DNA of 20,011 nt. It comes from Paraktedonobacter sp035294465. Its GTDB lineage: Bacteria > Chloroflexota > Ktedonobacteria > Ktedonobacterales > Ktedonobacteraceae. Below are positions 6,435 to 13,809 of the stretch, piece by piece. The DNA lies in the NCBI GenBank assembly GCA_035294465.1, contig DATGKW010000037.1:1-20011 (forward strand). Reading direction: 5' to 3'. The position numbers and the translations under genes were made by a program. The notes beneath the pieces are model-generated. The model was not told the DNA's origin and searched no databases. It worked only from the letters and a program-made list of their open reading frames with translations. Within the stretch, counting starts at the first letter, position 1. Every line of letters begins with the position of its first letter.

Positions 6435-7955
6435 ATGAAGCTTTCTCGAAGGATTCTGTCTTTCATCGCGGCGGGTGGACTCTTGCTCGCCAGCATGGTA
6501 GCGGCGGCCATAGCGCTGACAGGGCACGGAAACAGCGCACACGCCGCCTCATCGTTCCCCAGCGAATACTTTGCCCCCTACCAGGACGTAACGATTGGAG
6601 CCTCATTACAATCGGTTACACAAACGACTGGACAAAAGTATTACACTCTGGCATTCATTACGGGCAACGGCTGTAACGCGGAATGGGCTGGAACGATCCC
6701 ACTGAACGAGACCAGCATCTACTTGCCACACCTGGATAGCGACATCAGCTATATTCGCAGCCAGGGCGGCGACGTCATCATCTCCTTCGGTGGCGCGGCA
6801 GGCCAGGAACTGGCGCAGACCTGTAGCACGGTCAGTTCTTTGGAGGCGCAGTACCAGGCAGTTATCAATCAGTACAGTGTAACGCATCTCGATTTCGATA
6901 TCGAGGGCGGTGAGCAGGGTGATTCGACCACCTATACGCGGCGTAACCAGGCCCTGGCAGCTTTGCAAGCGGCCAATCCCGGCCTGACGATCTCTTTCAC
7001 CCTGCCATCTGCTACCACCGGCCTGCTTAGCGATAGCCTGGGTTTGCTCAACAACGCGGTTGCAGAGGGCGTGAACTTTAGCATTGTCAATCTGATGACC
7101 ATGGATTATGGTTCTCCCGATAGCCAGATGGGCCAGGAAGCGATCAATGCAGCCAACGGGCTTCATTCTGAGCTACAAAGCATTTTCCCCTCAAAAACGT
7201 CCAGTCAACTCTGGTCGATGGTTGGTATCACACCAATGATCGGGCAAAACGACACGCCAGGCGAAATCTTCAGTCTGAGCAATGCGCAGCAGGTGCTCTC
7301 GTTTGCCCAATCCAACAAGATTGGCGAACTCTCTTTCTGGGAGGTGCCGCGCGACAATGGAGGCTGCGCTGGTTCAACCACCGCTGAGGATTCGTGCAGC
7401 GGCATTTCGCAGAGCACCTATGAATTTACCGATATGTGGGAGCCATTTACCACTGGCAGCAGCGGCGGAGGCGGACCTACGCCAACGCCTACTCCAACGA
7501 AGACCAGTACGCCAACACCCACCCCGACCGGAACCAGCACACCTACGCCCACTCCCACGCCGTCTGGCAACAATCTGGTGACGAACCCGGGCTTTGAAAC
7601 AGGGAATCTCTCCGGCTGGAGCTGCCAGAGTGGCGACACCGTCGTAACGTCACCGGTACATAGCGGCTCGCACGCTCTGCAGGTCACACCGAGTAATTCG
7701 ACAACCGGCGAGTGTGATCAAACAATCACCGTGCAAGCCAATACAACCTACACCTTGAGTGCATACGTTGATGGTCCCTACGCCTACATCGGTGTACAGA
7801 ATGGAGCCTTAAACTGGGTCAGTAGCAGCAGTTATACACAGTTGAGCGTGACATTCACTACAGCCTCATCGCAGACCAGCATCACCATCTACATCCACGG
7901 CTGGTATGCCCAGGGCAATGTCTACGCTGATGACTTCTCGCTGACCCAGAGTTAA
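6435..7955 (+). CDS. Secreted GH18 chitinase with Pro-Thr linker and C-terminal carbohydrate-binding-like domain
   Basis: Predicted exported glycoside hydrolase family 18 enzyme cleaving beta-1,4 N-acetylglucosamine polymers such as fungal or arthropod chitin. Layout over 506 residues: signal peptide (basic MKLSRR, hydrophobic 7-29, probable cleavage after AHA at 35-37); TIM-barrel catalytic domain (about 42-340) with the SFGG strand (117-120), the catalytic DFDIE (153-157, acid Glu157) and MTMDYG (221-226); a Pro-Thr repeat linker (348-376); and a beta-sandwich module from NLVTNPGFETG (380-390) to the end, of the kind found in carbohydrate-binding CBM4/9-like domains. The first Asp of the longer DxxDxDxE motif is Thr150, a variation seen in some subgroups. 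The ATG has AAGGAGG nine bases upstream. It is probably monocistronic, with an unusual leader and a downstream hairpin pair. Confidence 0.93.
   Translation: MKLSRRILSFIAAGGLLLASMVAAAIALTGHGNSAHAASSFPSEYFAPYQDVTIGASLQSVTQTTGQKYYTLAFITGNGCNAEWAGTIPLNETSIYLPHLDSDISYIRSQGGDVIISFGGAAGQELAQTCSTVSSLEAQYQAVINQYSVTHLDFDIEGGEQGDSTTYTRRNQALAALQAANPGLTISFTLPSATTGLLSDSLGLLNNAVAEGVNFSIVNLMTMDYGSPDSQMGQEAINAANGLHSELQSIFPSKTSSQLWSMVGITPMIGQNDTPGEIFSLSNAQQVLSFAQSNKIGELSFWEVPRDNGGCAGSTTAEDSCSGISQSTYEFTDMWEPFTTGSSGGGGPTPTPTPTKTSTPTPTPTGTSTPTPTPTPSGNNLVTNPGFETGNLSGWSCQSGDTVVTSPVHSGSHALQVTPSNSTTGECDQTITVQANTTYTLSAYVDGPYAYIGVQNGALNWVSSSSYTQLSVTFTTASSQTSITIYIHGWYAQGNVYADDFSLTQS
7476..7562 (+). repeat. Pro-Thr linker microrepeat inside the chitinase gene
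   Basis: About 29 codons of alternating Pro and Thr with Lys-Thr-Ser and Gly-Thr-Ser interruptions, encoded by repeated ACNCCN units. It joins the catalytic and binding domains; such tracts vary in length by slippage. Confidence 0.85.
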
Positions 7956-8333
7956 GCAGACGGGCCCTGTCCTGGATGTGAGGCCCCCCTCGCACGCAGG
8001 GAAGCGTGGAACTCGAAAGCTACGCTTGGTTGTGTTTCAAAAGCAACCGGGCGTAGCTTTTGAAACGCTCAGGATCTCTGTAGGGTGTATCATTCTCCAC
8101 CGTCTGCATGATATGCTGAGCCTGATTGTTTCGCCCAATTATGGAAGCTCTGTGCCCCTGACCGTTTGGAGGAGAGCAACCAATGTGCCCGAAAATTCGT
8201 TAGAATAGATGGCGAGATAGAACGGACAAAAAAGAGGTAGGGATCTTCGCTGGTGAGTGTGTGCCATGCCTTTCTGGATAAAGCCTGAAGAATTGCGACG
8301 ATATTCCGATAAAGATAAGGGATGATACTACCG
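7956..8333. other. Intergenic region after the chitinase gene
   Basis: No supported gene. It carries the overlapping inverted repeats at 8016-8066. From 8067 to 8333 I see only unassigned sequence and the weak ribosome site AAGGGA (8317-8322) of the next gene; no convincing promoter was found. Confidence 0.5.
8016..8066 (+). terminator. Two overlapping inverted repeats, possible terminator or switch
   Basis: Hairpin 1 pairs AAAGCTACGCTTGGTTG (8016-8032) with CAACCGGGCGTAGCTTT (8044-8060), 17 pairs of which two are G-T, with an 11-base loop. Hairpin 2 pairs GTTTCAAAAGC (8034-8044) with GCTTTTGAAAC (8056-8066), 11 perfect pairs. Both use bases 8056-8060 and 8044, so they cannot form fully together. 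There is no T-run beyond, so classical termination is doubtful. Confidence 0.5.
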
Positions 8334-8726
8334 ATGGAATGGCTCTTAACGCTTGGCTGTATAATCGCGTACATTGTCGGGCTAATCCTGCTTGTCAAGG
8401 TCACGCCCAGCTTGATCAGAAGAGCCTTTGATGATGCACTCTTTATTGGGGTCGCTGCCGTGGCAATTTTCGGCGCTATGCTCATCTTCGGGGCTATAGG
8501 CGTTATCTACACGGTCTTTAATGGCGAAGTTCCTGTGCGCGTTTTCGACGCGCTTTTGCTCATCATCCTGGGTATCGTGACCCTGCGCACCTCTCTTGCG
8601 ACCTTTCGCCCACGCTACGATATCAATCTGGGCACTTATCGCGCTTCGCGTATCTTGACCGGGATCTTCTTCCTCGCACTCACTGCCGCGGCTGTGGGCG
8701 TGCTGGTCCTGCTCTTTACGGCGTAA
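8334..8726 (+). CDS. Four-helix integral membrane protein of unknown function
   Basis: A 130-residue hydrophobic protein with membrane helices at about 3-21, 35-61, 69-88 and 106-128 and short loops; the longest loop (89-105) is polar and basic (FRPRYDINLGTYRASR). I do not recognise the family. The start at ATG 8334 is preferred over the in-frame ATG at 8322 because AAGGGA (8317-8322) is 11 bases before the former and overlaps the latter. It stands alone, with about 380 bases before and 230 after. Confidence 0.75.
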   Translation: MEWLLTLGCIIAYIVGLILLVKVTPSLIRRAFDDALFIGVAAVAIFGAMLIFGAIGVIYTVFNGEVPVRVFDALLLIILGIVTLRTSLATFRPRYDINLGTYRASRILTGIFFLALTAAAVGVLVLLFTA

Positions 8727-8851
8727 GGCATGCTGGCCGAAATTTTAAGGAATGTCTGAAAGCCCTTAGCCCCTTCTTTTTCATGCGCAATTCTGTGGCC
8801 ATGCTAACGTTCTTCATGATGTATGTCTGAAAAAAGGCCACGTAAAGGCTA

Positions 8852-8878
8852 TTCACATGTGGTGATCTATGGTAAGAT
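8852..8878 (+). promoter_or_regulatory. Extended -10 promoter of the zinc-ribbon gene
   Basis: TGGTAAGAT (8870-8878) has the TGn extension before a -10 box; TTCACA (8852-8857) lies 15 bases upstream as a -35 candidate. The same TGGTAAGATA string recurs at 18021-18030 before another gene. Confidence 0.45.
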
Positions 8879-8956
8879 AGCCTCTCAAAGAAAGACGGGG
8901 TGCTTACCGTGACCGTAAGCGCGCCACTACTACTACCAGGAGGAACCTACATAATT

Positions 8957-9946
8957 ATGCAGTGTTCGATTTGTCAATACGAACTACCATCGGGCGTCAC
9001 TTTCTGTCCAAACTGCGGCACTCCCGTCCGAACTGGTTCATCGCCTAACCAGGGAATCCCACCGACTGTTGCGGCAACCCCACCTGGTCAGGGGATTCCA
9101 CCAACCGTCGCGGCTGCGCCTCTTACCCCTCCACCCCCCCCCAGCTCTCCCTATGGAGTGTCAACAAGCTATGGAGAGAATCCGCCACCCCCTCCGCAGA
9201 GTTACGATCCGACCCCGCCTCCCTATGGGGCTTATAATGCCCCGCAGCAGGCTCCTTATGGTGCTTCATCGCCACAAGCGCCCTATGGCGCTCCGCCGCC
9301 CACTCCTTACGGCGCTCCGCCACCTCAGTATGTTCAGCCGCAGCAGCCAAAGAAGAGCAATGGCTGCGTAATCGCGGTGGTTATTGTTCTGGTAGTCTTT
9401 GTGCTCATAATTGGTAGTGTCGTTGCCCTGGTCGCTTATGGAATCAACAAGGGAAGCCAGGCCGTAGCCACTGCCAGCACGAATTTCCAATCAACGATCA
9501 CCAGCGCGAACCAGACGGCTACCGTTGCGGAGAGCACAATCACGAGTCAGCTCACACCTGCAACCGGCACAGGCAGCGGGGTGCCCGATCCCAGCCAGAT
9601 TGATCCAACTGCGCATGCGAATATTACCGGGGCTCAGACCTCAGCCGGCATGGATTCCAACTATAAGCCGACACACCCAACGACGAACTTTGCAACTGGA
9701 AGCGAGGTTGATATCACGTTCACCCTCGCGGGCAACGCTGGCTATGCCACGGCAAAGATCTATGCCGATGGGCAGCTTGTGGCTCAGCCCGATACACCGC
9801 TTACCATTAACTCTGGTGATACAACTGGCTACTTCTCCTATACTCCTGACACTCCCGGTCAGTACGTTGCCGGTCTCTACTGGTGTACCCAGTCCGATTG
9901 CAGCGATGCGGCCCTGGCCCAGATAGTCGATTTCACGGTCTCATAA
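8957..9946 (+). CDS. Zinc-ribbon, Pro-rich, single-helix membrane protein with outer beta domain
   Basis: A 329-residue membrane-anchored protein of unknown role. Parts in order: a zinc ribbon with Cys3-Cys6 and Cys17-Cys20 (CSIC and CPNC); two GIPPTVAA repeats (33-40, 46-53); a long Pro-rich stretch with repeated PYGA units (to about 130); one membrane helix (about 136-161); a Ser/Thr-rich spacer; and a C-terminal beta-sandwich-like domain (about 225-329) with two cysteines (WCTQSDCSD). The ATG at 8957 follows AGGAGG (8938-8943) by 13 bases and places the ribbon at the N-terminus; an upstream in-frame start at 8900 would add 19 residues of little character. The zinc ribbon should lie in the cytoplasm and the beta domain outside. 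Similar designs recur at 12609-13163 and, without the ribbon, at 10189-10716. Confidence 0.85.
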   Translation: MQCSICQYELPSGVTFCPNCGTPVRTGSSPNQGIPPTVAATPPGQGIPPTVAAAPLTPPPPPSSPYGVSTSYGENPPPPPQSYDPTPPPYGAYNAPQQAPYGASSPQAPYGAPPPTPYGAPPPQYVQPQQPKKSNGCVIAVVIVLVVFVLIIGSVVALVAYGINKGSQAVATASTNFQSTITSANQTATVAESTITSQLTPATGTGSGVPDPSQIDPTAHANITGAQTSAGMDSNYKPTHPTTNFATGSEVDITFTLAGNAGYATAKIYADGQLVAQPDTPLTINSGDTTGYFSYTPDTPGQYVAGLYWCTQSDCSDAALAQIVDFTVS

Positions 9947-10021
9947 GACCCAGGAGCATCTAACGCCTGCTTGCTGAGGCATCAGAAGGAAAGCGAGAAC
10001 GCTGAAAGGGGGCTCTGGTGA

Positions 10022-10091
10022 GCAGGTAGAGATGACTGGAGGCACAAGAAACATAGCCTGTTCACTTGTGCCTCCAGTCATCTCTGCCTGC
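10022..10091. terminator. 27-pair stem, bidirectional terminator between convergent genes
   Basis: The arm at 10022-10048 (starting GCAGGTAGAGATG) is complementary to 10065-10091 over 27 positions with one G-T wobble and a 16-base loop. It sits between the zinc-ribbon gene and the oppositely oriented gene at 10189-10716. An A-rich stretch (AAATAAAG) follows on the plus strand, which gives T-rich sequence upstream on the other strand. Confidence 0.7.
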
Positions 10092-10188
10092 AAATAAAGT
10101 GCCACGAATACCTTGCTCAACTCTCTATGTCACCGGATGAGGCAAGGCACTCGCCGTTCAAAGGCAGAAGAATTGGTGTCTGCGCGGT

Positions 10189-10716
10189 TCAAAACTTTGG
10201 CTGGCTGTTGGCGGGTATGGTGAAAGGATGCTCCACTTTCCATTGCCCGTTCTCCTGCACCAGATCCACGGCGTCATTAAAAGTATGGCCTCTGTTGGAA
10301 ACCAGGATGACTGTACCAGTGGCTACCGAGCCGCTTTGCTGGATGCTGTTGCCATCGACTGTGCAGCTCTTAAACCCTCCCGTGGCATCGATGATCAATT
10401 CTAGTTCGCGCTGCACAGTTTGCTCGCTTGCCTGAGCACGCAACGAGCTTGAATAGAGATTGTAGAGGTTCAGGCCGTTGCCTTTTGTCACCGCGTCACA
10501 GAACGATTGAAGCGTTTTCTGCGGCGTCGGTCGCAGGGCCAGAAAGTAGTATGCGCCCCCGCCTATAATCAGGAGAAGCAACACGATAATAATGGCGGCC
10601 CAGAGGCCCCCACGCCGTCTTTCGGGTGCGGGAGGCGCAGCAGAAGAGCCACCGGGCTGCGCCGGATAAACTGGTTGAGTTGGTGAATACGGATTGCTAG
10701 CTGGATAGTTATTCAT
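10189..10716 (-). CDS. Pro-rich single-helix membrane protein with small outer domain
   Basis: A 175-residue protein: a Pro/Tyr/Ser-rich cytoplasmic N-terminus (1-31), a basic RRR, one membrane helix (about 38-60), then an extracytoplasmic domain of 115 residues. The outer part begins with helical sequence (QKTLQSFCDAVTKGN, 66-80) and ends in strands (TGTVILVSN; GQWKVEHPF), the order found in NTF2-like or DUF4878-type lumenal domains; that family link is inference. Cys73 and Cys118 could form a disulfide. AAAGGAG lies 12 bases before the ATG. Its leader carries a 16-base direct repeat that includes this site. It is convergent with the zinc-ribbon gene, from which it differs mainly by lacking the ribbon. 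Confidence 0.85.
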   Translation of the reverse strand: MNNYPASNPYSPTQPVYPAQPGGSSAAPPAPERRRGGLWAAIIIVLLLLIIGGGAYYFLALRPTPQKTLQSFCDAVTKGNGLNLYNLYSSSLRAQASEQTVQRELELIIDATGGFKSCTVDGNSIQQSGSVATGTVILVSNRGHTFNDAVDLVQENGQWKVEHPFTIPANSQPKF

Positions 10717-10730
10717 GACAAAACAAAGCT

Positions 10731-10790
10731 CCTTTGAGTTTCTCCTTCTCTCCTTCTTTCCACGCTAAAAGGCCCCTTTGAGTTTCTCCT
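10731..10790 (-). repeat. Direct repeat in the leader of the 10189-10716 gene
   Basis: CCTTTGAGTTTCTCCT occurs at 10731-10746 and again at 10775-10790 (plus-strand spelling). On the gene's strand the proximal copy contributes to the AAAGGAG ribosome site. The distal copy lies between AAAAGGC (10767-10773) and GCCTTTT (near 10793-10799), which can pair and enclose it. Confidence 0.6.
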
Positions 10791-11000
10791 GTAGCCTTTT
10801 TTCCCAATTACATTAGCAACTCTATCAGAGAACCACGCGTACAGCAAGTCAGATTTACGTATGGCCTCTGTGAAAGTGTAGCAAGGTAAGAAATCAGAGG
10901 CCCAGGCCCTACTCTTGCATGATATAATTTAAACTACTAATTCAGCATCTTGCCAAGTGTTCAATGGTGAATTTGTCTCGAAGAGCAAGGAGCAATTGCA

Positions 11001-12548
11001 ATGACCACAGCAGAGAACGCCGCCAATCCGCCTCACTATCTTGATCTCTACGCCATGACGCGCCCGGACGCGCTTGCGCTGATCCAGGGCGAACGCACAC
11101 TGACCTATGCCCAGTTCAACGCGCGCGCCCGCCGCGTAGCCAACGCCCTCATTGCATCAGGCACGCGGCCCAACGACCGAATAGCGGTCATGGCGCATAA
11201 CTGTATTGAGTTGTTGGAGATCACGGCGGGCCTGGCCAAACTCGGCGCGCTGCCAGTGCTGCTTAACTACCGCTTGCGCGAACACGAGGTTGCCTACATC
11301 CTCAACGACTGCGGAGCAAGCGTGGCAATCGCGGGGCCGGACCTCGTGGAGGTCGTCGAGAAAGCGCGCGGGGAGGTGAACGGGCAGGTCACCTATGTTG
11401 CCATCGGGAGCGAGCGCCCGGCTGGCTGGCTGGACTATGAAGAGCTGCTGGCCGGGGCAAGCGAAGAGCTGCCGACGACCGAAGGAGGTCTTGGTTCCTC
11501 GATCAGTTACACGTCGGGTACGACGGGCAAACCAAAGGGAGCCTATCGCCCGCGCGCTTTAGAGCCGAGTGAGGTCCTGCCTGTCATCCAGGAATTTGGC
11601 CTGCTTCAGCAAGACGTCCATCTGCTGGCCGGTCCCTACTACCACAGTGCGCCCAATGCTTTCGTAGGTCTGCATCTCCTGCTTGGGTCAACAATTGTCA
11701 TTATGCCAAAGTACGAGGCGCTCGAAGCACTGAGGCTGATTGATAGCCACAAAGTCACTACAACCTTCATGGCCCCGACGCTTCTGCAGCGCCTGGTCGA
11801 TGTGCCAGAGGAAGAGTTCGCACGCTACGATACCAGTTCACTGCGCGCTATCATCCTGGGAGGCGCGCCCTGTCCATACGTGTTGAAAGAGCGAGCCATC
11901 AAGCGCTTCGGCGAAGTCCTGTGGGAGTTCTATGGGGCAACTGAGACCGCTTTTGTCACGATCCTGCGCCCGGAGGATCAACTGCGCAAGCACGGCTCGT
12001 GCGGCAAAGTTGGCCCCGGTCAGGAGATCCGCTTGCTTGATGAGAACGGTGCCGAGGTACCCGACGGCACGCCCGGCGAAATGTGGTCGCGCGTCGCCTA
12101 CCTGGCTCAATACTACAATAAGCCGGAGGCGACGGCCAGAAGCATGAAGGATGGCTTTTTCAGCGTGGGCGATATCGCCTATCGCGACTCCGAAGGCTAT
12201 TACTATATCTGCGACCGCAAGATCGATATGATTATTTCAGGCGGGGTCAATATTTATCCTGCGGAGATTGAGGCTGTGCTGACCGCACACCCGGCGGTCG
12301 CGGACGTAGCTGTGATCGGTGTGCCCGATAGCCATTGGGGCGAAGCTGTGAAAGCCGTGGTCCAGTTGCGTCCGGGTTTTACCGCCAGCGCAGATGAGTT
12401 GATCGCTTTCTGCGGTGCGCAACTGGCCGATTACAAGAGGCCGCGTTCGGTCGACTTCGTGGCCGAACTGCCGCGCAATCCAGCGGGCAAGCTGCTCAAA
12501 GCTCAAATCCGCGCTCCCTATTGGGCTGACGCAGGAAGGAAGATTTAA
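11001..12548 (+). CDS. AMP-forming acyl-CoA synthetase (fatty acid or related carboxylate CoA ligase)
   Basis: Adenylate-forming enzyme of 515 residues that activates a carboxylic acid with ATP and transfers it to coenzyme A. Visible core motifs: phosphate-binding loop YTSGTTGKPKGA (170-181), YGATE (311-315), the GD before the hinge (390-391), CDRKIDMIISGGVNIYPAEIE split as hinge and A8 region (404-424), and the C-terminal PRNPAGKLLK (491-500) whose Lys497 should be the catalytic lysine. Length and order fit the stand-alone acyl-CoA ligase class; there is no carrier-protein domain. The substrate cannot be read from sequence; medium- or long-chain fatty acids are likeliest. AAGGAG (10987-10992) precedes the ATG by eight bases. 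No other fatty-acid gene is next to it. Confidence 0.95.
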   Translation: MTTAENAANPPHYLDLYAMTRPDALALIQGERTLTYAQFNARARRVANALIASGTRPNDRIAVMAHNCIELLEITAGLAKLGALPVLLNYRLREHEVAYILNDCGASVAIAGPDLVEVVEKARGEVNGQVTYVAIGSERPAGWLDYEELLAGASEELPTTEGGLGSSISYTSGTTGKPKGAYRPRALEPSEVLPVIQEFGLLQQDVHLLAGPYYHSAPNAFVGLHLLLGSTIVIMPKYEALEALRLIDSHKVTTTFMAPTLLQRLVDVPEEEFARYDTSSLRAIILGGAPCPYVLKERAIKRFGEVLWEFYGATETAFVTILRPEDQLRKHGSCGKVGPGQEIRLLDENGAEVPDGTPGEMWSRVAYLAQYYNKPEATARSMKDGFFSVGDIAYRDSEGYYYICDRKIDMIISGGVNIYPAEIEAVLTAHPAVADVAVIGVPDSHWGEAVKAVVQLRPGFTASADELIAFCGAQLADYKRPRSVDFVAELPRNPAGKLLKAQIRAPYWADAGRKI

Positions 12549-12608
12549 GTCGCTTATGGGATGGGAGCCTTCTTTGCTCATTCCATGACCAGAAGAAAGG
12601 ATGTTTGT

Positions 12609-13163
12609 ATGGCGGTTGCCCAGAATCTGTGCCCAAATTGTCATCAGACTGTACCGCCGGGTGTCCATGCCTGCCCGCACTGCGGCGTTTATTTGCAGCT
12701 ACCGATTCACGTCCTATCGGGCGAGCAGTCACCAGTTCGGCACGAACAAGCAGGCGAAGTAACACTTGGCGTACACTCTCCCCGGCAGGCCCCGGTCTCA
12801 TCACCCCTGTCAACAGGCACACTGACACCCTCGCTGCCCGATGCACTGAAGCAGCTTGACACAACGGCCGGCAACAACATCACGATTTCTGGCGTCTTGA
12901 TCGCTTTTTATTCAGGCGCGATCTTTGCGGGCAAGGTCGTGGCCAGCGAGGTTTTCTACGCTATTGTTTATGCTCTGCCAATCGCCCTGCTGCTTCTCAC
13001 CATTATTCTTTCTGTGCAGGTCTTCTATCCTCGTGGCTATCTCACCACTGATTACCCGACACTGCTCAAAATAAAGGGCAGCCGCTTGAATTATAGTTCG
13101 CTCCTGCTGGAGATCTCGGTTGCAGCAATGGCCCTCTCGGTTTTTGTATATCTGCTGCGCTAA
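12609..13163 (+). CDS. Zinc-ribbon membrane protein with three helices
   Basis: A 184-residue protein with an N-terminal zinc ribbon (Cys8-Cys11, CPNC; Cys22-Cys25, CPHC), a polar linker (about 30-88) and three membrane helices (about 91-111, 115-138, 163-182). The ribbon resembles that at 8957 in spacing and sequence, so the two belong to a common style of protein, but the membrane parts differ. The ATG at 12609 follows AAAGGA (12596-12601) by seven bases; an in-frame ATG at 12561 has no ribosome site. The gene begins 60 bases after the acyl-CoA ligase stop on the same strand, so the two may be cotranscribed. Function unknown. Confidence 0.82.
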   Translation: MAVAQNLCPNCHQTVPPGVHACPHCGVYLQLPIHVLSGEQSPVRHEQAGEVTLGVHSPRQAPVSSPLSTGTLTPSLPDALKQLDTTAGNNITISGVLIAFYSGAIFAGKVVASEVFYAIVYALPIALLLLTIILSVQVFYPRGYLTTDYPTLLKIKGSRLNYSSLLLEISVAAMALSVFVYLLR

Positions 13164-13268
13164 GCTTGAGAATGCTCAACTCGGTGGTCAGGGACGCAGA
13201 TGTTCCCGCACACTTTGCACAAACAACTCCTCCTGCTGTGAGCACGCAGAGAACGGGAGGCACTCGTA

Positions 13269-13556
13269 TTATTGCTGCCGCTGGTATCCCATTTCATAGC
13301 TCACCTGCGATTGCTCCTCCCAGGATGGCTCCTTCGGCAGGGCCAGGTTCACCTGCGCGCCACTCTTTTGCTGTTCCAGTTTCAGGCGCAAGCGCAATTC
13401 CTCGTTGCGCAGCTCTTGCATTCTCTGTCTGGATTTACTACTGACTTTATAGGCTTCCAACGCAATACCAAGCACTATACTAACAATCGTGATAATGAAG
13501 AGCAGCAATACAACTGTTACCCAGAAGTTCGCGGCCATCGTCTGCATAAAACCCAT
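13269..13556 (-). CDS. Small membrane protein with coiled coil
   Basis: A 95-residue protein with one membrane helix (about 10-34), then a charged, probably coiled-coil segment (about 42-64, rich in Arg, Glu, Leu) and a Gln-rich polar tail. The layout resembles small phage-shock PspB-type proteins, but I see no decisive match. The ATG at 13556 is chosen because AAAGGG stands eight bases before it; longer in-frame starts up to 13589 lack a ribosome site. It is convergent with 12609-13163 and divergent from the hydrolase at 13810, sharing a 250-base upstream region with it. Confidence 0.7.
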   Translation of the reverse strand: MGFMQTMAANFWVTVVLLLFIITIVSIVLGIALEAYKVSSKSRQRMQELRNEELRLRLKLEQQKSGAQVNLALPKEPSWEEQSQVSYEMGYQRQQ

Positions 13557-13720
13557 GTATGTTCCCTTTCTACTCGAACGGGCAGCCATTCTGCCAGGGA
13601 TATCTCTTGAGGTTCTGCTTCTATTACGGACAGATGGTGATGAAGTTGCGCCTTGTGATCAGCTCACCGCGCTGGTGGAGAAGCTTGAGACCGCCCAGAG
13701 AAGTAGGGACAGGGCCTTCG

Positions 13721-13748
13721 TTCACCATCGCTCAGCCTATGCTATAAG
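13721..13748 (+). promoter_or_regulatory. Promoter candidate of the MBL-fold hydrolase
   Basis: TTCACC (13721-13726) and TATAAG (13743-13748) are 16 bases apart; a second -10-like TACAAT lies at 13750-13755. Confidence 0.4.
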
Positions 13749-13809
13749 ATACAATAGTAAGAAGAGGCGCTTACTGATTTTACCCGGCGCCATAAAAAAG
13801 GAGACCCGA

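Noticed and set aside
6323..6676. 117-codon plus-strand frame overlapping the chitinase start
   Set aside because: Out of frame with the signal peptide region, begins at TTG without a ribosome site, Arg/Ser-rich without pattern.
6606..7166. 186-codon open frame on the minus strand inside the chitinase gene
   Set aside because: It is antisense to the GH18 catalytic domain, has no ribosome site and no domain pattern; open only because of the codon bias of the real gene.
7476..7562. Short repeats that might suggest a CRISPR or minisatellite
   Set aside because: They are in-frame Pro-Thr linker codons without spacer structure.
13489..13809. N-terminal extension of the MBL-fold hydrolase
   Set aside because: The extra 107 codons have no fold-like sequence, overlap an opposite-strand gene start, and a TTG with AAGGAG lies exactly where the hydrolase domain begins.
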